DNA of 64,000 nucleotides. Origin: Cryptomeria japonica (lineage: Eukaryota; Streptophyta; Pinopsida; Cupressales; Cupressaceae). This document shows positions 61,384-64,000 of the stretch, piece after piece. The DNA lies in the NCBI RefSeq assembly GCF_030272615.1, contig NC_081409.1, positions 876,193,594 to 876,257,593 of the forward strand. Direction: 5' to 3'. Each line of letters begins with the position of its first letter. The first letter of the stretch is position 1. Under the pieces are notes generated by a model. It ran no database searches. It worked only from the letters and a program-made list of their open reading frames with translations, and had not been told where the DNA came from. Both the position numbers and the translations under genes were made by a program.

Positions 61384-61842
61384 CAGGTGCACCATGGTTG
61401 AGATGGTCCAACTCCCTAATCTCACTCTATGACTAAGCTCATGCCATATCTAAATCAAATACATCTCAAATACATAGTCGGTGGAAAGTTGCAAAATGCC
61501 ATTTTCATACATAAGCAAGACATACACAATTGGGCACAATCACCAAGAGAACGGTAAAAAGTGTGTTTGAGATCATTGTCCTAATTGTGGTGTGGTCACG
61601 AAGAGATCACCACAAATTTGTCAACCTCTTTGTGACCACACCACAATTAGGACAATGATCTCAAACACACTTTGTTCTCTTGGTGATTATGCCCAATTGT
61701 GTATGTCTTGCTTATGTATGAAAATGGCATTTTGCAGCTTTTCACCGATGATGTATTTGAAATGTCTTTGATTTAGATATGGCATGAGCTTAGTCGTAGA
61801 GTGAGACTAGGGAGTTGGACCATCTCAACCATGGTGCACCTG
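61384..61842. mobile_element. Foldback MITE-like element
   Basis: Left arm 61384-61605 and right arm 61626-61842 are inverted copies, about 95% identical by eye, from CAGGTGCACCATGGTTGAG inward, with a 20-bp loop. ATATG occurs on both sides (61377-61381 and 61844-61848), one or two bases outside the arms, and may be the target duplication. It has no coding capacity. Confidence 0.85.
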
Positions 61843-61848
61843 CATATG

Positions 61849-64000
61849 TATATAGTTTTGTGTATTCATTAAAGATTTTCATTTAATTTTGAGCATTTTG
61901 GTTAGCAAATCAGGGGTGCACTTTACATTCTTGTTGTTATCCAATTCACTTACTTTAGCTCTGTTTCTTTCTTCAAATTTGGGGTCTAGAGCTCCTCCCT
62001 AAGCAAAGATTGTTGGTTTTATCTCCCCTGCTTTGGTTGGAGAGTTTCTTGCTATCTCTGGTAGTTAGACCACAAAGTTCAGCTTTTCTTAGATTCATTA
62101 AGCTTTTTATTTATTGTGTAGTGTGTTTCTTGATATGCTTGATTAGGATAGTGTTTAATCTTTGATTTGCTAACCCTAATGACTAACATTTGTTTCATGT
62201 GCTTCTCTTTGTGTGTGTAGCAATCAAATAGGTTTTTCTAACTATCCTTCTTTTTGCAGAGCATCATATACATATACATATTATGTATATATCTATATAT
62301 CTACATATACATATATGACCAAATCCTATATATCATTTGGTTTGATTTTATTATTGGTTGTTTTAACATATGATATTATTATAATACCTAATGGTATATC
62401 CCTATTTATTTTTGTTATCCAATTTTCATTTATATGTCAATTGCATTTAATAGGGGTTTTTTTGTTGTTAGCATCTTCATGCTTTGAGTCTAAATTTTAA
62501 TATCCTGAAGCTTATTCAAGTCTTTTCTAAGGTCCTAGGTCCTTGTTGTTTTGGAAATCTCATTAAAAGGCTCCAAAAGGTTTCAAATGTACCTTATAAA
62601 TGAAAAGAAGGGCTATATTCTTATGATTATATTGTAAAAACTTTAGAAAAGAAGCACATTCGTGTGACTTCATGAAAGCAAAAGTTTTTTCCAAAAGAAA
62701 ATACTTTGGAGGGAAGGTCATTCAAGTCTTCAAATGCATGTTCTACATGTGACCAATGATTAACTTGAGTCTGAAGGAGTCAAACTCAGATTTGACATAG
62801 CTGGACTTGGGTTTTCATGCAAATACCCTATTAGGGAGAGGGACTAGTAGATCTGAGGGGTAACTTTGTCAACATGTAGTCATCACGTGGAATATCATAA
62901 GAGCTCCAATTTTTTTAGAAATGTAAAATGGACATTTAACTATCTAAAAATTAAGGTTTGAAGGTGTGACTTTGTTACCAATTTTTTGACTTCAAGAGAT
63001 AAAAAAATAGAATTATTATATACCTCATGTCTTATCATGAATTTAGGAAAGTTTAGAGAAAGGATTTATTAAATACCTTGAAGATGTCTATAAGGTTGAG
63101 CTTATTTAAAAGGATGAGATTTCATAATGCAAGGTTTGGAGGGAAAATAATTCACTTGAAAAGGCATTTTAATTCAAAAGATGTAAAGACAAATAAAATT
63201 CTTTATTTATTTACAAAAGTTTTCTAAAGGCCTCCTTCCACGTGATTATCAAGAAAATCAATTTCATGCATAGCTTGGAGGGAAATAGAAAGCTAAAAGT
63301 ATAAGCTTTCATGTGATTTTAGGGTTTGCATTCTGTTTCAAATGAAAAGAACCATTTATAGCCAATTTTTAGAAGTTATGCTAGGGGTCTGTTGGGTCTC
63401 AAATCAATAGATTGGATAGGTTCTAAGGAAATGCCAACTCCTATGATCAAACCCTCCAATTGACTTGGCCAACTTATAGAGTGAACCTATTTGGTTACTA
63501 ACTCTCTCACTTTAGGCTCTGCAGGACCTAGGCGGGTATACCTACTCACTAATTGTTCCTTCAACTAATGCTTTTTATAGAAGATTTAGTGTCTTGATCT
63601 GACTTCCCCCTATCTCAGAATGGCATCAGTTCCTAGAGTGGAGATATAGTAGATGAGTTCAAGATTGTTTTTGTAGAAGCTATTTGATCTTGGTGCTTGA
63701 AATTTATATATACACTATTGCTAATTTACCCTAGAATTCCTACTCAACTACTCCTATTATTCTTTATGTGAAAGTATGAATTGATGGGTTGTGTTTTATA
63801 GATGACCAGTGCCTTTCTTTGTTGTTTGGGCTACAGAGTCTTTATATTTCTTTAGGACTTATTGTGTAAACTTATGAGACAATTTTTAAACCCACCCCCT
63901 CTAGATGAGTCTGTCAATTGTTGTTTCTTATGAGCTCTACTTCGATGTCTTTATTGTAAATTGCTTGAATGAATTTAACTCTAACCTTAAGAGACCATCC
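61849..64000. other. Spacer; one TA-rich microsatellite
   Basis: CATATA/TATATC alternating repeats at about 62263-62318. No gene is supported to the end of the window. Confidence 0.45.

Noticed and set aside
62263-62318. TA-rich tract as a possible origin or regulatory site
   Set aside because: Simple microsatellite; nothing around it supports a function.

Overview
The window looks like intergenic, repeat-dominated DNA of a large-genome seed plant. A gymnosperm (conifer-like) genome is my best guess. I base this on many old, stop-riddled retroelements of Tat-type Ty3/gypsy, Ty1/copia and LINE classes, solo LTRs with intact target-site duplications, a hAT transposase remnant, AT-rich spacers and canonical GT-AG introns. 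The species cannot be fixed from the sequence alone. I see no rRNA or tRNA gene and no CRISPR array.

Layout. 1-3.35 kb: spacer, then a decayed LINE-like ORF1 copy (+). 3.84-31.2 kb: two about 1.14 kb LTRs flank a minus-strand Tat-lineage gypsy element with gag, protease, RT, RNase H, second RNase H and integrase at 15.3-8.2 kb. Its polypurine tract abuts the left LTR and its primer-binding site the right one. A copia-type solo LTR sits in its 3' region. Between its leader halves (about 16.5-29.3 kb) lies a block with tandem and direct repeats, a broken 1.1-kcodon ORF of unknown function and a broken hAT transposase. 33.6-35.5 kb: an intact about 634-residue ORF of nested repeats, unrecognised, with EAR-like motifs. 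37.0-41.5 kb: a minus-strand LINE ORF2 remnant split by a solo LTR. 42.5-44.3 kb: copia pol remnant. 45.2-46.3 kb: third solo LTR. 47.1-49.9 kb: tandemly duplicated promoter region followed by a small three-exon gene. 53-54 kb: probable LTR fragment. 56.4-57.7 kb: LINE ORF1 remnant. 57.7-60.8 kb: pieces of copia pol, LTR and gag-protease. 60.8-61.3 kb: a CpG-rich segment starting at a CACTA-like end. 61.4-61.8 kb: a near-perfect foldback element. The rest is spacer.

Only two loci look like host genes: the nested-repeat ORF and the small three-exon gene. All other coding sequence is mobile-element debris. Its nonsense codons are largely TAG or TGA where CAG, CGA or TGG would fit the family, as expected from methylation-driven C-to-T decay.
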